From contig UQUZ01000044.1 in NCBI GenBank assembly GCA_900544375.1, forward strand, positions 1 through 23,050: 23,050 nt of DNA, read 5' to 3'. Under the pieces are notes generated by a model. The model saw only the letters and a program-made list of their open reading frames with translations, did no database searches and had not been told where the DNA came from. Positions 15,789 to 22,192 of the stretch are shown piece after piece; the stretch's first letter is position 1, and every line of letters begins with the position of its first letter. The translations under genes were made by a program, and so were the position numbers. This DNA comes from an uncultured Oscillospiraceae bacterium. Its GTDB lineage: Bacteria; Bacillota; Clostridia; Oscillospirales; Acutalibacteraceae.

Positions 15789-15800
15789 CAAACGTAACCA

Positions 15801-15841
15801 AGCCCCGGCTCCGCCATATTATGCGGGGCTGGGGCTATTTT
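15801..15841 (+). terminator. Terminator after the Smr gene
   Basis: A 14-bp stem with two G-U pairs has arms at 15801-15814 and 15823-15836 and an 8-nt loop, followed by ATTTTT. It lies 12 nt past the stop codon. On the other strand no T-run follows, so it serves the plus strand only. Confidence 0.85.
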
Positions 15842-15859
15842 TGATTGCAATGGATACCG

Positions 15860-16558
15860 TCAGTTTTCAGCGGAAGGGGCGGCTGAAAACCGCACCATTT
15901 TCCTTCCCTGCCCCTCATAAAACGTGAGCTGCATTGTTTTGCCGCTCTTTGTATTCTTGACCTTTAGCACATCGCCCTCGCGCTGCGTTTCACCGGCCGC
16001 AAGCGCCTGATAAAACGCCTCGAACGCATCGATCTCCGCATCCGCCGGATAGGCCGTGCCCTCCGGGATGACGGACTGCCCGGGGTACATCTGGATTTCC
16101 GCATTTTTCACCAGATGATAGGGGAAATATACCAAGCTTTCCCCGCCGCCCGTCTCCGCCTGACCGAAGCTCGCCACCGGCGCGAACAGGGCGTAGCGCG
16201 GCTGCTCATCCCCCTCCGCATTCGGTACGCGCGCGAGCAGGAAGAAAGCAGAGCTTTCAGCTTCTTTCTTTGTGAACAAAATATATTGTTCCTGATAGAC
16301 GGCCGTATCTATATTTTCTGCGTCGACGGCGCGCTTCTGTATTTTTTCTTTTAACTCGATCAATGAGTCTGACGATACAAAGCTCGTAAAGGAACCGCCA
16401 ACCTCCCCACGCCGGGCAACAAGCTTCGCAGAGAAGGATTGGCCAGAGAGCCCGTCGCGCGCTGTAATATGAGTTAGTGTCTGATAGCCGCCGCAGGCGG
16501 GTAGGGTCAATAAAAGCAATGCTGTGAGCAAAATAGACAAAAATTTTGTTCTTTTCAA
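15860..16558 (-). CDS. Lipoprotein of unknown function
   Basis: A 232-residue predicted lipoprotein. The N-terminus is a textbook signal: basic MKRTK, a run of leucines, and the lipobox LPAC with Cys22 as the lipid-modified residue, so the mature protein sits on the outer face of the membrane. I do not recognise the rest, a mixed alpha/beta region without conserved cysteines. The start is set at TTG 16558, with AGGGGGC seven nt upstream. The longer frame includes an ATG at 16591, but that codon overlaps the -10 hexamer of the promoter found here and has no ribosome binding site. The gene stands alone, convergent with the Smr gene and downstream of the carAB terminator. Confidence 0.75.
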   Translation of the reverse strand: MKRTKFLSILLTALLLLTLPACGGYQTLTHITARDGLSGQSFSAKLVARRGEVGGSFTSFVSSDSLIELKEKIQKRAVDAENIDTAVYQEQYILFTKKEAESSAFFLLARVPNAEGDEQPRYALFAPVASFGQAETGGGESLVYFPYHLVKNAEIQMYPGQSVIPEGTAYPADAEIDAFEAFYQALAAGETQREGDVLKVKNTKSGKTMQLTFYEGQGRKMVRFSAAPSAEN

Positions 16559-16589
16559 TTTTACGCCCCCTTTTGATTCTCTTATCTTC

Positions 16590-16617
16590 ATGATAGCATC
16601 ATCATTGCAAAAGTCAA
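16590..16617 (-). promoter_or_regulatory. Promoter of the lipoprotein gene
   Basis: On the minus strand TTGACT (16612-16617), 16-bp spacer, TATCAT (16590-16595). The predicted start near 16583 leaves a leader of about 25 nt containing the AGGGGGC ribosome binding site and decides in favour of the TTG start codon. Confidence 0.6.
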
Positions 16618-16622
16618 GAAAA

Positions 16623-16659
16623 CAAAAATGCCCACGGCGCAATCCAATACGCCGCAGGC
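16623..16659 (-). terminator. Terminator after carB
   Basis: On the minus strand a 10-bp stem with two G-U pairs (arms 16650-16659 and 16630-16639, 10-nt loop) is followed by ATTTTTG. It lies 25 nt beyond the carB stop codon. Confidence 0.78.
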
Positions 16660-16684
16660 AGCCGGAGATCTTTTTAATTTCAAT

Positions 16685-19600
16685 TTACAGCGTCGCGATA
16701 TCCGTCAAATTCACCGTATCCGCTTCCACAATCCGCGTGCTCTCCATGATTGCCTTCGCAGCGTCCAGGCTCGTCAGGCAGGAGCAGCCCGCCTCCACCG
16801 CCAGGCGGCGCAGCTTAAAGCCGTCGCGGTTTTCAAGCCTGCCGTGCGTGGGCGTGTTGATGATGAGGGAAACATCCTCCGCCGCGAGCATATCGTGGAT
16901 ATTCGGCGAATCGCCGGAGATTTTGTTGATCGGCTCAGCCGGCACGCCCGCTGCCATGAGCGCCTTGCGCGTGCCGGGCGTTGCATAGAGCCGGAACTGC
17001 ATATCCTTCATGTTTTTGAACATTTCGCAGATTTCCGCCTTATCCTTATCGCGAACGGTGACGATGATTTTGCCATCCTTCGGCAGATGCACGCCCGCGC
17101 CGTCAAAGGCCTTGAGCAACGCTTCATCATAACTCCTAGAGATGCCAAGCACCTCGCCGGTGGATTTCATCTCCGGGCCTAGGCTCGTATCCGCTCCGAG
17201 AATTTTCTCAAAGGAGAACACCGGCATTTTGATCGCGTAATAGCCGCTGTGGCGATAAAGCCCAGTGCCATAGCCCATATCGGCCAGCCGCTCGCCAAGC
17301 ATGGCGCGTGTTGCGAGCGCAATGGCGGGGATGCCGGTCACCTTGCTGATATAGGGCACCGTGCGGGAGGAGCGGGGGTTCACTTCGATAATATAAACCG
17401 TTTCGTTATAAACAATGAACTGGATGTTCATCATGCCGACCACCTGCAACGCGGACGCAAGGCGCCGGGTGTAATCCACGATCGTATCCTGCACCTTCCG
17501 GCTCAAGCTGACGGCGGGATAAACGGAGATCGAGTCGCCGGAATGGATGCCCGCGCGGTCGATATGCTCCATAACGCCGGGGATAAGGATATCGCGCCCG
17601 TCGCAGATCGCATCCACTTCCACCTCCTGCCCCATGAGGTATTTATCAACCAGCACCGGGTGATCCTGAATCGTGCGGTTGATGATCGCCATGAATTCGC
17701 AGATGTCCGCGTCGGAAGCGGCAATCTGCATGCCCTGCCCGCCGAGCACGTAGCTCGGGCGCACCAGCACGGGGTAGCCCAGCATATGCGCGGCGGCAAG
17801 CGCCTCTTCCTCCGTGAATACCGTTTGCCCCTTCGGGCGCGGGATGGCGCACTGCTCCAGGATTTCGTCAAAACGCTCGCGGTCCTCCGCCGCGTCCACA
17901 TGGTCGGCGTCCGTGCCGAGGATTTTCACGCCGAGATCGTTGAGCGTTTCGGTGAGCTTAATGGCCGTCTGGCCGCCGAACTGGACGATCGCGCCGTCCG
18001 GCTTTTCGAGCTCAACGATATTGGTCACGTATTCGGGCGTGAGCGGCTCGAAATAGAGCTTATCCGCCACGTCAAAATCCGTGGAAACCGTTTCCGGGTT
18101 GTTATTGACGATCACCGTTTCGCAGCCCGCCTTTTTTAGCGCCCAGACGCAGTGCACGGAGCAGTAGTCAAACTCGATGCCCTGCCCGATGCGAATTGGG
18201 CCGGAGCCGAGCACAAGCACCTTTTTGCGGTCGCAGGAGGGGTCCACCTCGTTCTCCACCCCGTAGTCGGAGTAGTAATACGGCGTTTGCGCCCGGAATT
18301 CGGCGGCGCAGGTATCAACCACAGAGAAGGCGGGCTGGATGCCCCACATCTTGCGCATGTTTTTCACCGCAGCGGGCGTGATGCCGATATCCTTGGCAAT
18401 CACGCTATCTAAAAAGCCCATCTGTTTGGCCTTGAGCAGTGTTTCTTTATCGCTTACGCCGCTGCGCAGCTTTTTCTCCATATCCGTAATGGATTGAATT
18501 TTATAGAGAAACCAGTAGTCAATCTTTGTGATTGCATGGATGGTTTCCAGTGGGATTCCGTTATAAATTGCGGCGGCAACCGCGTAAATGCGCTCGTTGT
18601 CAATGTGGTGAAGCTGCTCAATGAGCGCTTCATCATTCATCTCCAGAAGAGCGGGCACCATCAGGCTCTCGCGGTGCTCCTCCAGCGAGTGGACCGCCTT
18701 TAAAAGCGCCGCCTCAAACGAACGGGAGATCGCCATGACCTCGCCGGTCGCCTTCATCTGCGTGCCAAGCGTGCGCTTGGCGGTGACGAATTTATCAAAC
18801 GGCCACTTGGGGAATTTCACCACGCAGTAGTCGAGCGCGGGCTCGAAGCTTGCAAAGGTCTTGCCCGTGACTGCGTTCGGGATTTCGTCGAGCCCCAACC
18901 CCAGCGCAATTTTCGCCGCCACGCGCGCAATCGGGTAGCCCGTCGCCTTAGAGGCCAGCGCGGAGGAGCGGGAAACGCGGGGGTTCACCTCGATCACCGC
19001 GTATTCAAAGGAATCTGGGTTCAATGCGTACTGCACGTTGCACCCGCCCTGGATGCCCAAGGCGGAAATAATGTTGAGCGCAGAGGAGCGCAGCATCTGG
19101 TAATCCTTATCTGAGAGCGACTGGCTGGGCGCAACGACGATCGAATCGCCCGTATGTACACCCACCGGGTCGAGGTTTTCCATATTGCAGACGGTGATGC
19201 AGTTGCCCTTGGAATCGCGCATCACCTCGTATTCAATTTCCTTCCAGCCCGCGATACAGCGCTCAATGAGCACCTGCCCCACGCGGGAAAGGCGGATGCC
19301 GTTGTGCGCGATCTCGCGCAGTTCCTCTTCATCATCCGCGATGCCGCCGCCGGTGCCGCCAAGCGTATAGGCCGGGCGGACGATGACCGGATAACCGATG
19401 GAGGCGGAGAATTCCAGCGCATCCTCCACCGTTTCCACCACCTTGGAGGCAACGCACGGCTCGCCGATGGAAAGCATGGTATCTTTAAACGCCTGCCGGT
19501 CCTCCGCCTTCTTGATCGCATCTGCGTTAATGCCGATCAGCCGCACACCGAGCTCCTTCAAGATGCCCTTCTCCTCGAGCTCCATGGCGAGGTTCAGGCC

Positions 19601-19879
19601 CGTCTGTCCGCCCAGGGTGGGCAGGATGGAATCGGGCTTCTCCACCTCCAGCACGCGGCGCACGGTTGGGATGGTCAGCGGCTCAATGTAGACCTTATCC
19701 GCAATGTCTTTATCCGTCATGATCGTGGCGGGGTTGGAGTTAACAAGCACAACCTCCACGCCCTCCTCATGCAGGGAGCGGCAGGCCTGCGTGCCGGCAT
19801 AGTCAAACTCCGCCGCCTGGCCGATGATGATGGGGCCGGAACCGATGACAAGGACTTTTTTAATGCTTTGATCGATCAT
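16685..19879 (-). CDS. carB: Carbamoyl-phosphate synthase large subunit
   Basis: The 1064-residue large subunit of glutamine-dependent carbamoyl-phosphate synthase. It uses ammonia delivered by the small subunit, bicarbonate and two ATP to make carbamoyl phosphate for arginine and pyrimidine synthesis in the cytoplasm. The two homologous ATP-grasp halves are both complete: KKVLVIGSGPIIIGQAAEFDY (7-27) with YTLGGTGGG (carboxyphosphate half), and KKVLVLGSGPIRIGQGIEFDY (about 555-575) with YVLGGQGM (carbamate half). The C-terminal ~130 residues form the MGS-like allosteric domain, where UMP or ornithine binds in relatives. Length is normal. The ATG at 19879 overlaps the carA stop by 4 bp (ATGA) and has AGGAGG just upstream, so the subunits are translationally coupled. 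No other arginine or pyrimidine gene is in the window. Confidence 0.98.
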   Translation of the reverse strand: MIDQSIKKVLVIGSGPIIIGQAAEFDYAGTQACRSLHEEGVEVVLVNSNPATIMTDKDIADKVYIEPLTIPTVRRVLEVEKPDSILPTLGGQTGLNLAMELEEKGILKELGVRLIGINADAIKKAEDRQAFKDTMLSIGEPCVASKVVETVEDALEFSASIGYPVIVRPAYTLGGTGGGIADDEEELREIAHNGIRLSRVGQVLIERCIAGWKEIEYEVMRDSKGNCITVCNMENLDPVGVHTGDSIVVAPSQSLSDKDYQMLRSSALNIISALGIQGGCNVQYALNPDSFEYAVIEVNPRVSRSSALASKATGYPIARVAAKIALGLGLDEIPNAVTGKTFASFEPALDYCVVKFPKWPFDKFVTAKRTLGTQMKATGEVMAISRSFEAALLKAVHSLEEHRESLMVPALLEMNDEALIEQLHHIDNERIYAVAAAIYNGIPLETIHAITKIDYWFLYKIQSITDMEKKLRSGVSDKETLLKAKQMGFLDSVIAKDIGITPAAVKNMRKMWGIQPAFSVVDTCAAEFRAQTPYYYSDYGVENEVDPSCDRKKVLVLGSGPIRIGQGIEFDYCSVHCVWALKKAGCETVIVNNNPETVSTDFDVADKLYFEPLTPEYVTNIVELEKPDGAIVQFGGQTAIKLTETLNDLGVKILGTDADHVDAAEDRERFDEILEQCAIPRPKGQTVFTEEEALAAAHMLGYPVLVRPSYVLGGQGMQIAASDADICEFMAIINRTIQDHPVLVDKYLMGQEVEVDAICDGRDILIPGVMEHIDRAGIHSGDSISVYPAVSLSRKVQDTIVDYTRRLASALQVVGMMNIQFIVYNETVYIIEVNPRSSRTVPYISKVTGIPAIALATRAMLGERLADMGYGTGLYRHSGYYAIKMPVFSFEKILGADTSLGPEMKSTGEVLGISRSYDEALLKAFDGAGVHLPKDGKIIVTVRDKDKAEICEMFKNMKDMQFRLYATPGTRKALMAAGVPAEPINKISGDSPNIHDMLAAEDVSLIINTPTHGRLENRDGFKLRRLAVEAGCSCLTSLDAAKAIMESTRIVEADTVNLTDIATL

Positions 19880-20964
19880 TGCAGCTCCTCCTTCTCAATC
19901 ATGCGGATAAACTTGTCGAACAGAAACGATGTATCATGTGGGCCGGGGGAAGCCTCCGGATGGAACTGAACGGTGAAAACCGGCTTTCCGTGGTAGACGA
20001 CGCCCTCAACTGTGCCGTCGTTTACGTTGACGCAGTTGACCTCCGCGTTGCGTGGCAGGCCCTCGGCCTTGACCATATAGCCGTGGTTCTGCGAGGAGAT
20101 GTAGGAGCGGTCCTCCTCCAGAAACTTCACTGGATGGTTCGCGCCGCGGTGGCCGTATTTCATGCGCTCGGTATCGCCGCCCTGGGAGAGCGCCATGAGC
20201 TGATGCCCTAGGCAGATGGCGAAGGTGGGCATCCCGTAATCGTAAAGCTTCGCGATCTCTCGGATGATCCCTTTGCAGTCCTTCGGGTCGCCGGGGCCGT
20301 TGGAGAGCATAAGCCCGTCCGGCTTCGCGGCGATGATCTCCTCCGCTGTGGCAAAGCAGGGGTAGATGGTGACCTCACAGCCGCGGCTTGCCAGGCTCCG
20401 CGCGATATTGCGCTTCACGCCGAAATCCATCAGTGCGATCTTGGGGCCGGTGTTGCCTTCGCCCACGATCTCAGGCTTTGTAATGCTCACGGATTCCACA
20501 AGGCCAACCTGGCGGAACGCCCCGATCACCTCCATGCAGTGCTTCATATTAGAAATATCGTCGGTCATCATACCGCGCATGGTGCCGCTTTCCCGGAGTT
20601 TTTTGACAATCGCGCGCGTATCAAGGCCGACGATGCAGGGAATATCAAATTCGTTGAGCACCGATTCCAGAGAAGCGGTACTGCGGAAATTGGAAGGCGT
20701 GTCGCACAGCTCGTGCAAAAAGAATGCGCACGGCTGCAAACGGATGGATTCAAAATCCTCGCGGCTAACGCCGTAGTTGCCGATCATCGGGTACGTCATC
20801 ACCACGCCCTGCCCGGCATAGGACGGATCGGTCAAAATTTCAAGGTACCCGGTCATAGAGGTGTTGAAAACGACCTCGCATGCCATCTCGCGGAATGCGC
20901 CGCGGGCCTCGCCCTCATAGATGGAACCATCTTCCAGAACCAGATAAGCTCTCACTGGCTTCAC
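19876..20964 (-). CDS. carA: Carbamoyl-phosphate synthase small (glutaminase) subunit
   Basis: The 362-residue glutaminase subunit, which hydrolyses glutamine and channels ammonia to CarB. The N-terminal CPSase small-chain domain (AYLVLEDGSIYEG, FNTSMTGYLEILTDPSYAGQ) is followed by a class I glutamine amidotransferase domain, with nucleophile Cys251 in FAICLGHQL and His335/Glu337 in QFHPEASPGP. The SNGPGDP motif (221-227) is intact. The start is GTG at 20964 with AGGAAGG nearby (4-7 nt). It is first gene of carAB. A leader of about 145 nt with an intrinsic terminator precedes it, so expression is probably set by transcription attenuation. Confidence 0.98.
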   Translation of the reverse strand: MKPVRAYLVLEDGSIYEGEARGAFREMACEVVFNTSMTGYLEILTDPSYAGQGVVMTYPMIGNYGVSREDFESIRLQPCAFFLHELCDTPSNFRSTASLESVLNEFDIPCIVGLDTRAIVKKLRESGTMRGMMTDDISNMKHCMEVIGAFRQVGLVESVSITKPEIVGEGNTGPKIALMDFGVKRNIARSLASRGCEVTIYPCFATAEEIIAAKPDGLMLSNGPGDPKDCKGIIREIAKLYDYGMPTFAICLGHQLMALSQGGDTERMKYGHRGANHPVKFLEEDRSYISSQNHGYMVKAEGLPRNAEVNCVNVNDGTVEGVVYHGKPVFTVQFHPEASPGPHDTSFLFDKFIRMIEKEELQ

Positions 20965-21062
20965 CGTGCCTTCCTGATAAATTCATTGCGCCCAAACGGG
21001 CAAAAAAAGAAGCGGGTTCGGCGCGTCTGCCGGTCCCCGCTGTTTCCCGCGAAGGGAAGCAT
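20961..21062 (-). CDS. Possible Arg-rich upstream ORF in the carA leader
   Basis: A 33-codon open frame from ATG 21062 runs through the attenuator hairpin, and its TGA overlaps the carA GTG start (GTGA). Seven of 33 residues are Arg, four of them (residues 11, 14, 15, 17) inside the terminator stem. It has no good ribosome binding site, and GC-rich hairpin DNA favours Arg codons by chance. Regulation of carbamoyl-phosphate synthase by a leader peptide is known in fungi (arginine attenuator peptide), but a bacterial equivalent here is speculation. Confidence 0.25.
   Translation of the reverse strand: MLPFAGNSGDRQTRRTRFFFCPFGRNEFIRKAR
21002..21041 (-). promoter_or_regulatory. Transcription attenuator in the carA leader
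   Basis: On the minus strand AGCGGG (21036-21041) pairs with CCCGCT (21011-21016), and inside it CCGGC/GCCG (21029-21032 with 21019-21022) closes a 6-nt loop; TTCTTTTTTT follows. Because it lies between the carA promoter and start codon with no minus-strand gene upstream, it must act on the carA transcript. A smaller TTCCC-TTCGC-GGGAA hairpin (21044-21058) and a G-rich stretch (about 21094-21102) upstream could form competing structures. I find no PyrR consensus and no T-box motif. Confidence 0.7.
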
Positions 21063-21116
21063 AACGCCGTGCGTAAAAGGGGCAGAGCTTGGCCTATCCC
21101 CTTCCTCTAAACGTTA

Positions 21117-21145
21117 ATATTAGCATGTTTCTTTTCAAATTTCAA
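21117..21145 (-). promoter_or_regulatory. carAB promoter
   Basis: On the minus strand TTGAAA (21140-21145), 17-bp spacer, TAATAT (21117-21122). The predicted start near 21110 gives a leader of about 145 nt to the carA GTG. Confidence 0.75.
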
Positions 21146-21273
21146 CAGGAATCCACATAAAACAGGCGGGCAGGTGAAAGAACGGCATTGCGCACAAATT
21201 ATACCTCTCTAATTGCTTGCTTCTCGGCCATTATACATAGATTATTCTATCTTGCCGCAATACACAGAAAAAA

Positions 21274-21301
21274 TATGCAAGTTTATGCATTTAGTTGCAT
21301 A
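21274..21301. promoter_or_regulatory. Triple TGCA dyad, possible ArgR-type operator
   Basis: TATGCAA (21274-21280) and TTGCATA (21295-21301) are perfect reverse complements, and the palindrome ATGCAT (21285-21290) sits exactly in the centre. The TGCA cores are 10 bp apart. Each outer core together with the central one resembles the 18-bp ARG box (TNTGNAT-W4-ATNCANA), with 2-3 mismatches. The site is about 130 bp upstream of the carA -35. Assignment to ArgR is tentative. Confidence 0.4.
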
Positions 21302-21558
21302 AATAAACAACCAGGGCGTTGCTCCATACCCATTGCGGCAGGGATCAGCATTCTAGAAAAGGCTTCTATCTCTCTTGAAATCCTGCGCCCCTACCGGCTG
21401 CCTCAGCACCACGCGGCAGTATCATCCATGGCTTGCCGGAAGCGTAAGCATTTGTGCCCATACCACCCGCTTCTGAAGCAGGAAGAAGCCTGCCTCCCGC
21501 TCTGACAATATGCCCATTTTTGAAATGCATGGAAAGCCGATCCCGCGCAATCTGACAA

Positions 21559-21587
21559 TTGATTTCTATCAGGGCAGGCTATATAAT
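21559..21587 (+). promoter_or_regulatory. Promoter of the ANTAR-dapF unit
   Basis: TTGATT (21559-21564), 17-bp spacer, perfect TATAAT (21582-21587). The predicted start near 21594 is about 39 nt before the GTG start codon. The -35 partly overlaps the second TCTGACAAT repeat. Confidence 0.75.
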
Positions 21588-21632
21588 ATAGGTTATAAAA
21601 ATAGGCGGCGGAGAAGGGGAAGGTGAGGCACC

Positions 21633-22178
21633 GTGAAATCTATCCTTCTCGCCCTTCCGCGTGCACAGGCCGCCTCTCAGATGAAAAAAGTGCTTTTGAA
21701 TGCATCGTTTTCCGTAGCGGGCGTCTATTCCTCAGGCGCGGAGGTGCTTACGGCCGTGAGCGCCCTACCAAATGGCGTGGTAATCTGCGCGCGGCTGCCC
21801 GATCTTTCCCCTGCGCAGCTCGCCCAAATGCTGCCGGATGGGTTTGATCTGATTGAGCTAGTTTCCTCCGGCCAGATCCCTGTGCAGGGCTACAGCAATG
21901 TGGTGAGCCTTCACCTGCCGCTCAACCGCTTGGAATTCATCGGCATGGTACAAACGCTTGCATGTGCATCGGGCATTGCCTGCGGCACGCATGGCGAACA
22001 GGGCCGCTCCAGCGGCGAAAAGGAGCTGGTAGCTCGGGCTAAAGCGCTGCTCATGCGGGAGCTTTCGCTCTCTGAACCCGAGGCTTACCGTCTGCTCCAG
22101 AAGCGAAGCATGGCGACCGGTATGCGCATGGCGGATACCGCACGCAACGTGCTCTTCCACGGCGTGAAGGCGATATGA
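21633..22178 (+). CDS. ANTAR-domain RNA-binding regulator with degenerate receiver
   Basis: A 181-residue protein whose C-terminal part (about 127-176, LVARAKALLMRELSLSEPEAYRLLQKRSM...) is a clear ANTAR domain. Such domains bind tandem hairpins in nascent RNA and block terminators (EutV, NasR, AmiR). The N-terminal 115 residues have the length and rough pattern of a response-regulator receiver, but the acidic pair and the phosphoacceptor Asp are missing (VVICARLPDLS where relatives have an Asp), so phosphorylation is unlikely. The start is GTG at 21633 with AAGGTGAGG upstream. dapF follows after 14 bp, so the two probably share a transcript. Target RNAs are unknown; I see no paired hexaloop motif of the known AnnGnn type nearby. 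Confidence 0.85.
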   Translation: MKSILLALPRAQAASQMKKVLLNASFSVAGVYSSGAEVLTAVSALPNGVVICARLPDLSPAQLAQMLPDGFDLIELVSSGQIPVQGYSNVVSLHLPLNRLEFIGMVQTLACASGIACGTHGEQGRSSGEKELVARAKALLMRELSLSEPEAYRLLQKRSMATGMRMADTARNVLFHGVKAI

Positions 22179-22192
22179 GAAAGGGTGATTCG

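Larger units (their letters stand above)
21146..21632. other. Non-coding region between carA and the ANTAR gene
   Basis: No gene is supported; the 105-codon frame at 21188-21505 has no ribosome binding site and no recognisable protein. The stretch holds a dyad with three TGCA cores at 10-bp spacing (21274-21301), a 9-bp direct repeat TCTGACAAT (21501-21509 and 21551-21559), each following a nearby CCCGC, and the promoter of the ANTAR gene at its right end. The middle part (about 21305-21500) shows nothing I can interpret. Confidence 0.5.

Noticed and set aside
14865..15791. 308-codon minus-strand open frame
   Set aside because: Runs antisense through the radical SAM and Smr genes and both terminators; no family resemblance.
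17249..18139. 296-codon plus-strand open frame, with 19154-19969 as a similar case
   Set aside because: Antisense of carB, which is conserved over its full length; long shadows are usual in GC-rich genes.
21002..21041. ANTAR target hairpin in the carA leader
   Set aside because: The terminator has a six-base loop that begins with A, but position 4 is C, not the G of the known AnnGnn pattern, and no second matching hairpin was found.
20965..21110. PyrR binding site or T-box in the carA leader
   Set aside because: Neither the PyrR loop consensus nor the T-box AGGGTGGNACCGCG motif is visible.
21188..21505. 105-codon open frame between carA and the ANTAR gene
   Set aside because: Starts at a TTG without ribosome binding site, no recognisable protein, and lies over candidate operators.
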